A stretch of 64,000 nucleotides of DNA from Microbacterium flavescens (GCF_018588945.1 NZ_JAFIWA010000001.1:434001-498000); one strand, 5' to 3'; shown: positions 1 through 8,477, numbered from the stretch's first letter. Translations and numbers: made by a program. The notes: generated by a model from the letters alone, not told the origin.

Positions 1-1
1 C

Positions 2-925
2 AAGTCGACGTACCCGATGATCTTCGAGGTCGCCGTGTTCATCGCCAGCCGCCTGCAGGAGCGGCTCGGCATTCCGCTCCCCGACGACGAGATCGCGTAC
101 ATCGCGATGCACGTCGGCGGCCGCCTCGAACGCAGCCGCCGCGCCGATCAGCTGCTCACGGCGACGATCGTGTGCCCCGGCTACTACGACCTGCACGAGC
201 TGCTGCGGTCGAGCGTCGACCGCTCGCTCGGCCAGGCGATCGAGGTCGTCGGGGTCGAGACGCGGGTCGATCCCGACTGGGCGTCGATCGACACCGACCT
301 CGTGCTCACGACGATCGACCCGGCCGTGCCGGGGGAGCGGATCGTCAAGATCCAGCCGTTCCTCACCGACGCCGACATCGAGCGCGTTCAGGCGGCCGCA
401 GGCCGGATCCGCCGCAGTCGGCGCCTCGCGCGGCTCCGCACCGAGCTCGAGCGGTACTTCGCACCCACGGCCTTCGTTCCGGGGCTGGACGCCGTGGGAA
501 CGACGGCGTCGCGCGGACCGGAGCCGGCGTTCGCGGGCGAGGAGGCGGTCATCCGTCGCCTCGGCGACACCCTCATCGCGCAGGGCGTCATCGACGAGGA
601 CTACGTCGAGCGCACCATCGAGCGCGAGCGCATGTCGTCGACGGCGTTCACCGACGCGCTCGCCGTGCCCCACGCGCTCGGGATGACAGCGACCCGCACC
701 TCGATCGCCATCGGCATCGCCGACCCGTCGATCCCGTGGGGCGAGGGGCGCGTGCAGGTCGTGGCGCTGGTGGCGTTCTCCGAGACCGACCGCGAGGCGT
801 TCCAGACGGTGTTCGAGCAGTTCGTCGAGGTCTTCTCCGAGCGCGACAGCGTTCAGCGGATCGTCCGGCGGTCCTCCGACTTCGGCGGGTTCCTCGACGA
901 GCTGGTCGCCGTCATCGACGGCTGA
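2..925 (+). CDS. PRD/EIIB/EIIA-type PTS transcriptional regulator, 3' part
   Basis: Only the C-terminal 307 residues are in the window; the frame is open to the left edge, so the gene starts upstream. In order one sees the end of a PRD domain (IAYIAMHVGGRLE), a EIIB-like segment with a cysteine in IVCPGYYD, and a mannitol/fructose-type EIIA domain from about residue 180, whose phosphorylatable histidine is in AVPHA (about residue 224). This is the tail of a BglG/LicR/MtlR-type activator or antiterminator, whose activity is set by phosphorylation from the phosphotransferase system according to sugar supply. The DNA- or RNA-binding N-terminus is not visible, so activator and antiterminator cannot be told apart, and no PTS transporter gene lies nearby. 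A strong hairpin sits about 55 bp after the stop. Confidence 0.85.
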   Translation, partial: KSTYPMIFEVAVFIASRLQERLGIPLPDDEIAYIAMHVGGRLERSRRADQLLTATIVCPGYYDLHELLRSSVDRSLGQAIEVVGVETRVDPDWASIDTDLVLTTIDPAVPGERIVKIQPFLTDADIERVQAAAGRIRRSRRLARLRTELERYFAPTAFVPGLDAVGTTASRGPEPAFAGEEAVIRRLGDTLIAQGVIDEDYVERTIERERMSSTAFTDALAVPHALGMTATRTSIAIGIADPSIPWGEGRVQVVALVAFSETDREAFQTVFEQFVEVFSERDSVQRIVRRSSDFGGFLDELVAVIDG

Positions 926-979
926 CCGCGGCCGCGGCATCCGCTCGTCGTTCGTTCGTCCGGGTGCGGGGCGCGTTCT

Positions 980-1014
980 GTCCGTTGGGGCGCAGATTCG
1001 GCGCCCCAACGGAC
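980..1014. repeat. Perfect 14-bp inverted repeat, candidate terminator or palindromic repeat
   Basis: The arms GTCCGTTGGGGCGC (980-993) and its exact complement (1001-1014) flank a 7-nt loop. There is no T tract, so it is not a classical intrinsic terminator. It lies between a rightward gene ending at 925 and a leftward gene ending at 1040 and could stop transcription from both. The core TTGGGGCGC recurs on the other side of the leftward gene at 2105-2175. Confidence 0.7.
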
Positions 1015-1039
1015 GATCTGCGCCCGAGACCCGCTGCGC

Positions 1040-1993
1040 TCACGCCGGCGGGTCGATCCCGAAAGCCGTGAGGCGTCGCCCGAGCCCCTCGGCGTCGGCG
1101 ATATGCGGCCAGCCCCACCGGACGAGCCGACGCTGGGTCGTGCCACGTATCCAGTCCTCACGCTGCTTCTCGTCGTCGACGACCTGTGACGCGGTTCTTC
1201 CGTCGGTCAATCGTCCGTCTACGTACTTCATTGCGCCATCGAACTCTCCGAAAGCCTGTGCTTCCTCGATCCCGAAGTCGACGTAGAAGTTTCGACCGCC
1301 GGGACCCGGGACCCGCACTTGAAGCCGGATCTCTCGGAAGCCCAGTTCATGGAGACGGACGCGGCTGAGGCTCTCCCCGGGGAGCTGTGCGCGGCCGTCG
1401 GCGAAACGCAGTGTGCGCTGTGCGCGGGTCTGCCCATGCGCCGAACGCTGCGCGATGGTGAGTGCTGCCGCTCTGAACCTCTCCGCGGCCGCGAGGTCGT
1501 ACGAGGCAGCGCCGGTGAACGCGACCCGTCGGAGGGCCGCGTCGGCGATCGTCACCGATGCCTCGAATGATTGCGTTCGCGCGCAGTCGGCGGCGGTGCG
1601 TTCGAGGCCGGTGCACAGCATCCCGTCGATTTCCTCGAGTTCGTCGGCCGGGACGTCACCGCGATGGCGAATCACGCCCGTCGCTCTTCCCGGCCGGCCG
1701 ATCGGGGCGATGACATGCACTCTGCTCCGGTCGGGCTTGTAGAGCGGCAGCCCCTGGAGTGCGGCCGCGGTCTCGTGCGAGAACAGCGGGGGCGTCGTGG
1801 AGATCAGCGCCAGCGCTCGGGCGCGGGCGATGACTTGCTGACCGGGAGTCGAAGCCTTCCACTTCGAGCCCGAGGCATAGACGCCAGGCCGCAGGCGCAC
1901 TAGCGCGCCGGAAGCGAGTTCAGCGCGGATACGCCGCGGCGTCATCCCGCGCTCGTCCAGGTCGCTGCTTCGGAGGAGAGCGAGATTACCCAC
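1040..1993 (-). CDS. AbiEi-like antitoxin-domain / DUF559-like protein
   Basis: About 317 residues. The N-terminal part (LRSSDLDERGMTPRRIRAEL, then LVRLRPGVYA) resembles the winged-helix AbiEi N-terminal domain of type IV toxin-antitoxin regulators. The C-terminal part (NFYVDFGIEE, GEFDGAMKY, EKQREDWIR) resembles the Vsr/DUF559 endonuclease-like fold common in actinobacterial proteins of this kind. No AbiEii toxin is next to it, so a toxin-antitoxin role is not supported. The frame stays open to 2161, but that extension runs through a palindromic repeat and is rich in proline and arginine, so the GTG at 1993, just before the conserved region, is preferred. The start is uncertain. The gene stands alone between two palindromic elements and may be a small accessory insertion. 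Confidence 0.65.
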   Translation of the reverse strand: MGNLALLRSSDLDERGMTPRRIRAELASGALVRLRPGVYASGSKWKASTPGQQVIARARALALISTTPPLFSHETAAALQGLPLYKPDRSRVHVIAPIGRPGRATGVIRHRGDVPADELEEIDGMLCTGLERTAADCARTQSFEASVTIADAALRRVAFTGAASYDLAAAERFRAAALTIAQRSAHGQTRAQRTLRFADGRAQLPGESLSRVRLHELGFREIRLQVRVPGPGGRNFYVDFGIEEAQAFGEFDGAMKYVDGRLTDGRTASQVVDDEKQREDWIRGTTQRRLVRWGWPHIADAEGLGRRLTAFGIDPPA

Positions 1994-2104
1994 ACTCGGA
2001 GTTTCCGCCCACGGCGCCGCGGACAGCCACGGCGCGGATGACCTGTGGAAAACGCGGCTGAGCTGCGGCCGGTGGGGGAGCGGTCCCCGGTCGGGACTCA
2101 CGCG

Positions 2105-2175
2105 GGGTTTGGGGCGCATCTCGTTCATTGGGGCGCACATTGCGCGCCCCGACGGCGGCAACGCGCCCCAAACCC
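2105..2175. repeat. Nested inverted repeat upstream of the AbiEi-like gene
   Basis: Outer arms GGGTTTGGGGCGC (2105-2117) and its exact complement (2163-2175) enclose an inner hairpin with arms GGGGCGC (2130-2136) and GCGCCCC (2144-2150) around a 7-nt loop. The core TTGGGGCGC and the 7-nt loop are shared with the hairpin at 980-1014, so the single gene between them is bracketed by related palindromes. It may be a repeated extragenic palindrome or a terminator for the leftward GNAT gene. Confidence 0.65.
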
Positions 2176-2210
2176 GAAGGGTGTGAACATCGGATGCCGG
2201 GACTACGGCG

Positions 2211-2795
2211 TCACGCGCGGCGGAGGCGCTCCTCCAGCCCGAGGCGCACCGCCGGCCACTCGGCGGGCAGGATCGAGAAGACCACGGTGTCGCGGAGCGT
2301 CCCGTCGGGGCCGAGGCGGTGGTTGCGCAGCACGCCGTCCTGCTTCGCGCCGAGCCGGGCGATCGCCGCGCGCGACTGGCGGTTGTGCCAGTGCGTGCGG
2401 AACTCGACCGCGATCGCCTCGCACGCCTCGAACGCGTGGCCGAGCAGCAGCAGCTTCGACGCGGAGTTGACGAACGTGCGCTGCGCGTCGACCCCGATCC
2501 AGGTGTGGCCGATCTCGACGTGCCGGTTGGCCTGGTCGATGTTGCAGAACGTCGTCTCGCCGACCACGCGGCCGGTGTCGAGGCGACGCACGGCCCAAGC
2601 CGTCATGTGGCCCTCGTCCTGCCACGCGAGCCGGCGTGCCACGTCGGCTGCGACGTCGTCGCCCTGCGGGACGGAGGTGTACCAGGCGTGCTCGAGTCCG
2701 ACCGCTGCCTCGGCGAGGTCGGCGACGTGATCGAGGCTGAGCGGCTCGAGTCGGACGTAGGCGTTCTCGAGCGTGGTCGGCTGCGTGAGGAGCAT
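2211..2795 (-). CDS. GNAT-family N-acetyltransferase (RimJ/RimL-like)
   Basis: 194 residues covering one GNAT domain. The N-terminus (YVRLEPLSLDHVADLAEAA), the central strand VGETTFCNID, and the acetyl-CoA-binding region (GHTWIGVDAQRTFVN, then FRTHWHNRQSRAAIARLGAKQDG) are typical of RimJ/RimL-type enzymes that acetylate protein or small-molecule amines. The substrate cannot be read from sequence. The ATG at 2795 has a TAGGCT hexamer only 6 nt upstream, suggesting a leaderless transcript. The gene lies just downstream of the MFS transporter (36-bp gap) but has its own promoter. Confidence 0.85.
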   Translation of the reverse strand: MLLTQPTTLENAYVRLEPLSLDHVADLAEAAVGLEHAWYTSVPQGDDVAADVARRLAWQDEGHMTAWAVRRLDTGRVVGETTFCNIDQANRHVEIGHTWIGVDAQRTFVNSASKLLLLGHAFEACEAIAVEFRTHWHNRQSRAAIARLGAKQDGVLRNHRLGPDGTLRDTVVFSILPAEWPAVRLGLEERLRRA

Positions 2796-2801
2796 CCTCC
2801 G

Positions 2802-2807
2802 AGCCTA
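2802..2807 (-). promoter_or_regulatory. -10 element of a leaderless promoter for the GNAT gene
   Basis: Reads TAGGCT on the minus strand, 6 nt before the ATG at 2795. That spacing places the transcript start at or next to the start codon. Confidence 0.6.
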
Positions 2808-2831
2808 GGACGCGGGGCGGGATGCCGCGGC

Positions 2832-4208
2832 TCACGGCTCCTTGCTGTGCATCGCCTCTTCGACCGTCGCCGCTGCGACCGTGGGGTCGCCGCCGGCGAC
2901 CTGCGACGCCGTGCGCGCCGCCGTGATCGCCCGCTGTCCGGCCGGGAGCCAGACCGCGAGCCCGATCACGACGAACGTGAGGATGCCCGCCGCCACGAGC
3001 AGGACCTCGATCGGCATGACGTCGGCGAGCGGCCCGAACACGACCATGCCCAGCGGCATGGCCACGGCCATGACGATGCCGACGAAACCGAACACGCGCC
3101 CCTGGCGCTCGGGCTCCACGGTCTCCTGCAGCAGCGTCATCGACGGTGTCGAGAAGAACGGCACGGCGAGGCCGACGAGGAACATGAAGCCGAAGAAGAT
3201 CCACACGTTCGGGGCGAGCCCGAGCCCGATCGACAGCACGCCGAACACCAGCGACGAGACGACGATCAGGCCGATCCGGCTGCGCTTGGCGAAGAAGGAC
3301 GCGACGAGGATGCCGCCGAGCATCATGCCGACGCTGAACGCGATCTCGAGCACCGCGAGGTTCACGACGTCCTGCTCGGTGCCCGCGGGGAACGAGCGCA
3401 CGAGCATGAGGGGCGTGAGGTTCGACGGTGCCACCGTGAGCACGAAGATGATGGCGAACACGATGAGCAGCCACCGCACGAAGGCGTGGTGCACGATGTA
3501 GCGCACGCCGTCGGCGAGGTCGGCGAAGTAGCCCGTCTGCACGTCGGACGCCCGCCGCACGGTGCCCACCGGGATGAACGCGAGGATGCCGATGCCGATC
3601 ACCGCGGTGACGACGTCGATGAAGAAGATGGGGACGAGCGAGGCGGCCGTTCCGCCGGTCGCGGCCGACGACCACGCGTAGATCGCGCCGGCGGCCGCGG
3701 GCGCCAGCAGGGCCATCCCGGACTGGATGGATCCGTTGATGCCGTTCACCCGGATGAGGTTGCGCGTCGGCGTGATCTGCGGGATGAGCGCGGCCACAGC
3801 CGGCATCTGGATGCCCGCGCCGGCCGACCGCACCGCCATGACCGCGAACAGGAGCCAGACCGCGTCGAAGCCGGTCATCATGATCAGCGCGAGCGCCAGG
3901 GTCGACAGGGCGATCGCCGCATCCGCGCCCATGATCAGGTACTTGCGGTTGTGACGGTCGGCCCATACACCGCCGAAGATCGACACGACCGCCTGCGGCA
4001 GGAACCCGAACAGCGCCGCGAGCATCATGTAGACGCCCGAGCGGTACTCGATGGTGAGGTACCAGAACACCGCGTACTGCACGAGCATCGAGCCCAGCAG
4101 GCTGATCGTCTGGCCGCTCAGGAAGAGGACGACCTTGCGGAGCCAGTGAGGGGGATCGGATGCCTCGGCCGTGGCATCCGCTTCGTGCTCGTCCTGCGCG
4201 CCGGCCAT
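2832..4208 (-). CDS. Major facilitator superfamily transporter
   Basis: About 458 residues with roughly twelve hydrophobic segments. The loop after the second segment, FGGVWADRHNRKYLI, is the MFS signature motif A, and the layout matches the enterobactin-exporter (EntS)/MFS_3 group, which exports drugs or siderophores. The substrate is unknown. The ATG at 4208 is preferred over the upstream in-frame start at 4274 because GAGGAG lies 6 nt before it and the extra residues look like leader sequence. The N-terminus is charged and cytoplasmic. A palindrome with the core CGATATATCG sits about 70 bp upstream and may be an operator. Confidence 0.85.
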   Translation of the reverse strand: MAGAQDEHEADATAEASDPPHWLRKVVLFLSGQTISLLGSMLVQYAVFWYLTIEYRSGVYMMLAALFGFLPQAVVSIFGGVWADRHNRKYLIMGADAAIALSTLALALIMMTGFDAVWLLFAVMAVRSAGAGIQMPAVAALIPQITPTRNLIRVNGINGSIQSGMALLAPAAAGAIYAWSSAATGGTAASLVPIFFIDVVTAVIGIGILAFIPVGTVRRASDVQTGYFADLADGVRYIVHHAFVRWLLIVFAIIFVLTVAPSNLTPLMLVRSFPAGTEQDVVNLAVLEIAFSVGMMLGGILVASFFAKRSRIGLIVVSSLVFGVLSIGLGLAPNVWIFFGFMFLVGLAVPFFSTPSMTLLQETVEPERQGRVFGFVGIVMAVAMPLGMVVFGPLADVMPIEVLLVAAGILTFVVIGLAVWLPAGQRAITAARTASQVAGGDPTVAAATVEEAMHSKEP

Positions 4209-4274
4209 CGTCTGCTCCTCGTCTCGACGCGAATCCCCCGGTACATCGTGCGCCCGCTCCGCAGGAGAGCGCAA

Positions 4275-4290
4275 TCACGATATATCGCGA
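4275..4290. promoter_or_regulatory. Palindromic operator candidate upstream of the MFS gene
   Basis: The sequence TCACGATATATCGCGA is a near-perfect palindrome, symmetric except for one pair, and strikingly AT-rich for this genome. Its CGATATATCG core resembles binding sites reported for PadR-type repressors. It sits about 70 bp upstream of the MFS start, where a repressor site would be expected. No regulator gene adjoins it. Confidence 0.45.
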
Positions 4291-4333
4291 ACGGACTCTA
4301 GCACGGGGCTCGGACACGAGCCCTCGAGATGGG

Positions 4334-6097
4334 TCAGGCGCCGAGGTCGTCCAGCAGTCGCTTCGCCCCGGCCGTCAGCCCGGCGATCCGCTCGGCGGCA
4401 TCGGCCGGCGAGTCTCCGCGCACATCGAGGTACAGCTTGAGCTTGGGCTCGGTCCCGCTCGGGCGCACGATCACGCGCGATCCGTCGACGAGCCACAGCC
4501 GCAGCACGTCGCCCGGCGGGAAGTCGTCGACCCCCTCGAGCAGGTCGTCCACTCGCTCGACGGCGACGTCGCCGATCGCGGCCGGATGCTGCGCCCGCAG
4601 CCCCGCCATGATGCGCGCGATGGTCGACACGTCGTCGACCCGCACCGAGACCTGGTCGCTGGCGAAGGCGCCGAACGTGTCGTCGAACTCGGCGAGGAGA
4701 TCGGCCAGCGAGGCCCCGCGGCCGCGGGCCTCCGACACCATCCCGAGCATCGCCACGGCCGCCGAGATGCCGTCCTTGTCGCGCACGGTCTCGGGATTGA
4801 CGAGATATCCGAGGGCCTCCTCGAATCCGTAGACCATCCCGGGGGCCCGCGAGATCCACTTGAACCCGGTCAGGGTCGCGTGGAAGTCGAGGCCGTAGTG
4901 CCGGGCGACCACCTCGAGCCCGGGCGACGACACCAGCGAGCACGCCAGCGACGCGCCGTCGGCCGTCCCGGTCTCTGCCGCGAGCCGCGCGGCGCGCCAC
5001 CCCAGCAGGAGGCCGATCTGATTGCCCGTGAGCCGGCGCCACCCGCCGTCGGACGACGGGTCGGGAAGGGCGACGGCGAGCCGGTCGGCGTCGGGATCGT
5101 TCGCGATCACGAGCTCGGCGCCCACCTCGCGGGCGCGCTCGAAGGCGAGGTCCATCGCCCCGGGCTCCTCGGGGTTCGGGAACGCCACCGTGGGGAAGGC
5201 GCCGTCGGGCTCGAGCTGGGCCGTCACCGGCTCGGGCGCGGGATAGCCGGCAGCGTCGAGGATGCGCGCGAAGGTCTCCCATCCGACGCCGTGCATCGCG
5301 GTGTAGACCCAGGCGAGGCCCGCGGCTCCTTCGGGTGCGGGCGCGACGGCCGCGGTCGCGGCGACGTAGTCCTCGACGATCGATTCGGGGGCGATCTCGT
5401 AGCCCAGCGAGCGCGGCAGCGTCGAGATGTCGCCCTGCTCGGCCACGCGCTCGATGTGCTCGGCGATCTCGGCGTCGGCGGGCGCGACGATCTGGGATCC
5501 GTCGTCGGCGCCGCCGAGGTACACCTTGTAGCCGTTGTCGTCGGGCGGGTTGTGGCTGGCAGTGACCATCACCCCGGCGGCGGCGCCCAGGTGCCGCACC
5601 GCGTAGGCCAGCACGGGCGTGGGGAGCAGGCGGGGCAGCAGGATCGCTCGCAGGCCCGCTCCGGCGAAGATCTCTGCGGAGTCCTGGGCGAACACGTGCG
5701 AGTTGCGGCGTCCGTCGTAGCCGACGACGACCACGGGGGCCGCATCGCCCGCAGACTTCTCGCGGACGTATGCCGCCAGGCCCGCGGCCGCCTGCGCCAC
5801 GAGCACGCGGTTCATGCGGTTGCTGCCGGCGCCGAGCTCGCCCCGCAGACCCGCGGTGCCGAACGCGAGGCGTGTCGCGAAGCGGTCCTCCAGGTCGGCG
5901 GAGGCCGCCTGGTCGCCCGATTCGGCGGCGGCGATGAGCGCGCGCAGCTCGGCGCGCGTCTCGCCGTCGGGGTCCTGCGCGAGCCACGTGCGGGCACGAT
6001 CGAGGACGGATGCCTCGTCGGCCGCGCCGGCCGGCACGGTCGGCGGTGCGGGCTCCTGCCGGTCGGGCGCGGCCGCCGGGACCTCGGCGTCGCTCAC
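4334..6097 (-). CDS. pmmB: Phosphoglucomutase/phosphomannomutase family protein
   Basis: About 587 residues of the alpha-D-phosphohexomutase family, which moves phosphate between C1 and C6 of glucose or mannose and so feeds nucleotide-sugar synthesis. Domain 1 has FGTAGLRGELG and the catalytic serine loop TASHNP (Ser about 181). The metal-binding loop is DPDADR, the sugar-binding loop is FEEALGY, and the C-terminal phosphate loop is RPSGTEPKLKLY. The GTG at 6097 is chosen because it overlaps the stop of the purine nucleoside phosphorylase gene (GTGA), indicating coupling. The deoD-pmmB neighbourhood is the same as in M. tuberculosis, hence the symbol. Glucose versus mannose specificity cannot be read; ManA near the right end would supply mannose-6-phosphate. 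Confidence 0.9.
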   Translation of the reverse strand: MSDAEVPAAAPDRQEPAPPTVPAGAADEASVLDRARTWLAQDPDGETRAELRALIAAAESGDQAASADLEDRFATRLAFGTAGLRGELGAGSNRMNRVLVAQAAAGLAAYVREKSAGDAAPVVVVGYDGRRNSHVFAQDSAEIFAGAGLRAILLPRLLPTPVLAYAVRHLGAAAGVMVTASHNPPDDNGYKVYLGGADDGSQIVAPADAEIAEHIERVAEQGDISTLPRSLGYEIAPESIVEDYVAATAAVAPAPEGAAGLAWVYTAMHGVGWETFARILDAAGYPAPEPVTAQLEPDGAFPTVAFPNPEEPGAMDLAFERAREVGAELVIANDPDADRLAVALPDPSSDGGWRRLTGNQIGLLLGWRAARLAAETGTADGASLACSLVSSPGLEVVARHYGLDFHATLTGFKWISRAPGMVYGFEEALGYLVNPETVRDKDGISAAVAMLGMVSEARGRGASLADLLAEFDDTFGAFASDQVSVRVDDVSTIARIMAGLRAQHPAAIGDVAVERVDDLLEGVDDFPPGDVLRLWLVDGSRVIVRPSGTEPKLKLYLDVRGDSPADAAERIAGLTAGAKRLLDDLGA

Positions 6098-6927
6098 AGC
6101 GCGCCGACCACTCGCGCGAGGAGCGACGAGATCACGGGCTCGGCGTCGCGGCCGGCCTCGATGACCTCCTGGTGGCTGAGCGGAGTGGTCTGGATGCCGG
6201 CGGCCATGTTCGTGATGAGTGAGAAGCCCAGGATCTCGAGGCCCGCCTGCCGGGCGGCGATCGCCTCGAGCGCGGTGGACATGCCGACGATGTGGCCGCC
6301 GATGGTCTTCGCCATCCGCACCTCGGCCGGCGTCTCGTACTGCGGCCCGCGGAACTGGCAATACACGCCCTCGTCGAGCGAGGGATCGATCGTGCGTGCG
6401 AGGTCGCGGAGCCGGATCGAGTAGAGATCGGTGAGATCGATGAAGGTGGCACCTTCGAGCGGCGAGTCGCCGGACAGGTTGATGTGGTCGCTGATCAGCA
6501 CCGGCTGACCGGGCGACCAGGTGTGCTTGATCCCGCCGGCTCCGTTGGTGAGCACCATCGTGCGCGCACCGGTCGCGGCGACGGTGCGCACGCTGTGCAC
6601 CACGCGGCGCACGCCGTGCCCCTCGTAATAGTGCGTGCGGGCGCCGATGACCAGCACGCGGCGGCCCTTCGGCGTGAGGATGCTGCGGAGGGTGCCGACA
6701 TGACCCTCCAGCGCCGGGCTGGAGAATCCGGTCACCTCGGTCGCGGGGATGGTCACGGTGGTCTCGCCGATGAGGTCCGCCGCCTTGCCCCAGCCGCTGC
6801 CGAGGGTGAGGGCGATGTCGTGGCGCTCGACGCCCGTGAGGCGGGCGATGTCGGCCGCTGCGGCCGCAGCGATCTCGAACGGGTCGGCCGAGGGGTCGTC
6901 GAGGGGATTGCCGATGGTGTCAGACAT
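6094..6927 (-). CDS. deoD: Purine-nucleoside phosphorylase
   Basis: 277 residues, the length of trimeric PNPs. The enzyme splits purine (deoxy)nucleosides with phosphate to free base and pentose-1-phosphate in salvage. Recognisable parts are LTLGSGWG (phosphate-binding), GARTHYYEGH, LTNGAGGI, ISDHINLSGDSPL, FRGPQYETPAEVRM, the GMSTALEAIAARQAG segment and ITNMAAG. The ATG at 6927 is preferred to the GTG at 6936 because TAGAGT lies 7 nt upstream, giving a leaderless start. It is the first gene of a two-gene operon with the phosphohexomutase and diverges from lpdA. Confidence 0.93.
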   Translation of the reverse strand: MSDTIGNPLDDPSADPFEIAAAAAADIARLTGVERHDIALTLGSGWGKAADLIGETTVTIPATEVTGFSSPALEGHVGTLRSILTPKGRRVLVIGARTHYYEGHGVRRVVHSVRTVAATGARTMVLTNGAGGIKHTWSPGQPVLISDHINLSGDSPLEGATFIDLTDLYSIRLRDLARTIDPSLDEGVYCQFRGPQYETPAEVRMAKTIGGHIVGMSTALEAIAARQAGLEILGFSLITNMAAGIQTTPLSHQEVIEAGRDAEPVISSLLARVVGAL

Positions 6928-6934
6928 GCCCACC

Positions 6935-6940
6935 ACTCTA
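6935..6940 (-). promoter_or_regulatory. -10 element of a leaderless promoter for the PNP operon
   Basis: Reads TAGAGT on the minus strand, 7 nt before the ATG at 6927. Confidence 0.6.
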
Positions 6941-7022
6941 GGAACCTGCGGCGGTGAGAGCCAGCAGCGCGGACGGGAGCGGATGTCGTGGCGAGGGCAC
7001 CCGGCAGGGGAGAATGGACGTC

Positions 7023-8471
7023 ATGTCCTTGAGCTTCGAGCGCACTCAGAGCGTCGCCATCATCGGCGGCGGCCCCGGCGGCTACGAAGCGGCGCTGGCC
7101 GCCGCCCAGCTCGGAGCCGAGGTGACCGTGGTCGAACGGGCCGGCATCGGCGGCTCGGCGGTCATCACCGACGTCGTGCCGTCGAAGACGCTCATCGCCA
7201 CCGCCGACGCGGCCGTCGCGATCGCCGGAGCGGGCGACCTCGGCGTGCAGGTGTTCGCGAAGGGCGCGGACGGCAAGCCGCTCAAGCCCGAGATCGCCAT
7301 CAACCTCGCCGCCGTCAACAAGCGGCTCCTGTCGCTCGCGCGGCAGCAGTCCGACGACATGCGCGCCTCACTCGCCGAGGCGGGCGTGCGCATCATCTCC
7401 GGCCACGGGCGGCTCGAGGGCGAGAACGCCGTCGTGGTCTCGACAGGACCCGGCGGCACCGACTTCGACCGCATCGAGGCCGACACGCTCCTCGTCTCGA
7501 CCGGCTCGTCGCCGCGCGAGCTGCCGACCGCGAGGCCCGACGGCCAGCGCATTCTGACGTGGACGCAGCTCTACGACATGAAGGCCATCCCCGAGCACCT
7601 CATCGTGGTCGGCTCGGGCGTCACGGGCGCCGAGTTCGCCGGCGCCTACATGAACCTCGGCGCCAAGGTCACGCTCGTGTCGAGCCGCGACCAGGTGCTT
7701 CCGGGTGAGGATTCGGATGCCGCAGCCGTGCTCGAGCGCGTGTTCAAGCGCGGCGGCATGACACTGCTGTCGAAGTCGCGAGCCGACAAGGTCGAGAACC
7801 TCGGCGAGAGCGTGCTGGTGACCCTCAGCGACGGCCGCACCGTCGAAGGCAGCCACTGCCTCGTCGCGGTCGGATCGATCCCCAACACCGCGGGCATCGG
7901 CCTGGAGCAGGCGGGCGTGCAGATGACCGAGTCGGGCAACATCCAGGTGAACCGGGTCGCGCGCACGTCGGTGCCGAACATCTACGCCGCCGGTGACTGC
8001 ACGACCTTCGTGCCGCTCGCCTCCGTCGCATCTATGCAGGGCCGCACCGCGATCTTCCACGCGCTCGGCGACGTGGTGATACCGCTCGAACGCCGCCGCA
8101 TCACCTCGAACATCTTCACCGCGCCCGAGATCGCGACGATCGGCTGGCAGGAGAAGGACATCGCCGACGGCCTCATCGACGCCGTCGTGCACAAGCTGCC
8201 GCTGGCCGCCAACCCACGCGCCAAGATGATGGGAATCAGGGACGGCTTCGTGAAGCTCATCGCCCGCGCGGGAAGCGGCACCGTGGTCGGGGGTGTGATC
8301 GTCGGGCCGCGCGCGTCCGAGCTGATCTACCCGATCGCCATCGCCGTCGAGCGCCGCCTCACGGTCGACCAGGTGTCCCGCGTCTTCGCGGTGTACCCGT
8401 CCCTGTCGGGCAGCATCACCGACGCCGCCCGCGCGATGCACGTCGTCGACCACAAGGTCTACGGCGGCTGA
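7023..8471 (+). CDS. lpdA: NAD(P)H-quinone dehydrogenase, LpdA-type flavoprotein
   Basis: 482 residues of the flavoprotein disulfide reductase family: an FAD-binding GGGPGGYEAA near the N-terminus, an NAD(P)-binding GSGVTGAEFAGAY in the middle, AAGDCT, and a C-terminal dimerisation domain. The usual redox disulfide CLNVGC is absent; the matching stretch is GGSAVITDVVPSK, with neither cysteine. This is the hallmark of M. tuberculosis LpdA (Rv3303c), which reduces quinones instead of lipoamide. Lipoamide dehydrogenase activity is therefore unlikely. The ATG at 7023 has GGGGAG about 10 nt upstream and also GAGAAT 7 nt upstream, so leadered and leaderless starts are both possible. The PNP operon diverges from it, as in M. 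tuberculosis. Confidence 0.9.
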   Translation: MSLSFERTQSVAIIGGGPGGYEAALAAAQLGAEVTVVERAGIGGSAVITDVVPSKTLIATADAAVAIAGAGDLGVQVFAKGADGKPLKPEIAINLAAVNKRLLSLARQQSDDMRASLAEAGVRIISGHGRLEGENAVVVSTGPGGTDFDRIEADTLLVSTGSSPRELPTARPDGQRILTWTQLYDMKAIPEHLIVVGSGVTGAEFAGAYMNLGAKVTLVSSRDQVLPGEDSDAAAVLERVFKRGGMTLLSKSRADKVENLGESVLVTLSDGRTVEGSHCLVAVGSIPNTAGIGLEQAGVQMTESGNIQVNRVARTSVPNIYAAGDCTTFVPLASVASMQGRTAIFHALGDVVIPLERRRITSNIFTAPEIATIGWQEKDIADGLIDAVVHKLPLAANPRAKMMGIRDGFVKLIARAGSGTVVGGVIVGPRASELIYPIAIAVERRLTVDQVSRVFAVYPSLSGSITDAARAMHVVDHKVYGG

Positions 8472-8477
8472 ATCCGA

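Noticed and set aside
980..1014. Calling this hairpin a standard intrinsic terminator
   Set aside because: No run of T follows on either strand and a similar palindrome occurs at 2105-2175, so a repeat element is as likely.
1040..1993. A complete type IV toxin-antitoxin system
   Set aside because: Only the AbiEi-like gene is present; no AbiEii-type nucleotidyltransferase adjoins it.
2319..4301. A 660-residue rightward frame opposite the MFS gene, rich in His/Asp/Glu
   Set aside because: The odd composition is the antisense reading of membrane helices; no start or ribosome site.
2203..4317. A 704-residue leftward open frame overlapping the GNAT and MFS genes
   Set aside because: Composition is arginine/alanine-rich with no motifs; it is a GC-driven shadow of two well-supported genes in another frame.
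4334..6361. A longer start for the phosphohexomutase at 6361
   Set aside because: The extension overlaps the PNP gene and lacks family homology; GTG 6097 overlaps the PNP stop as expected for coupling.
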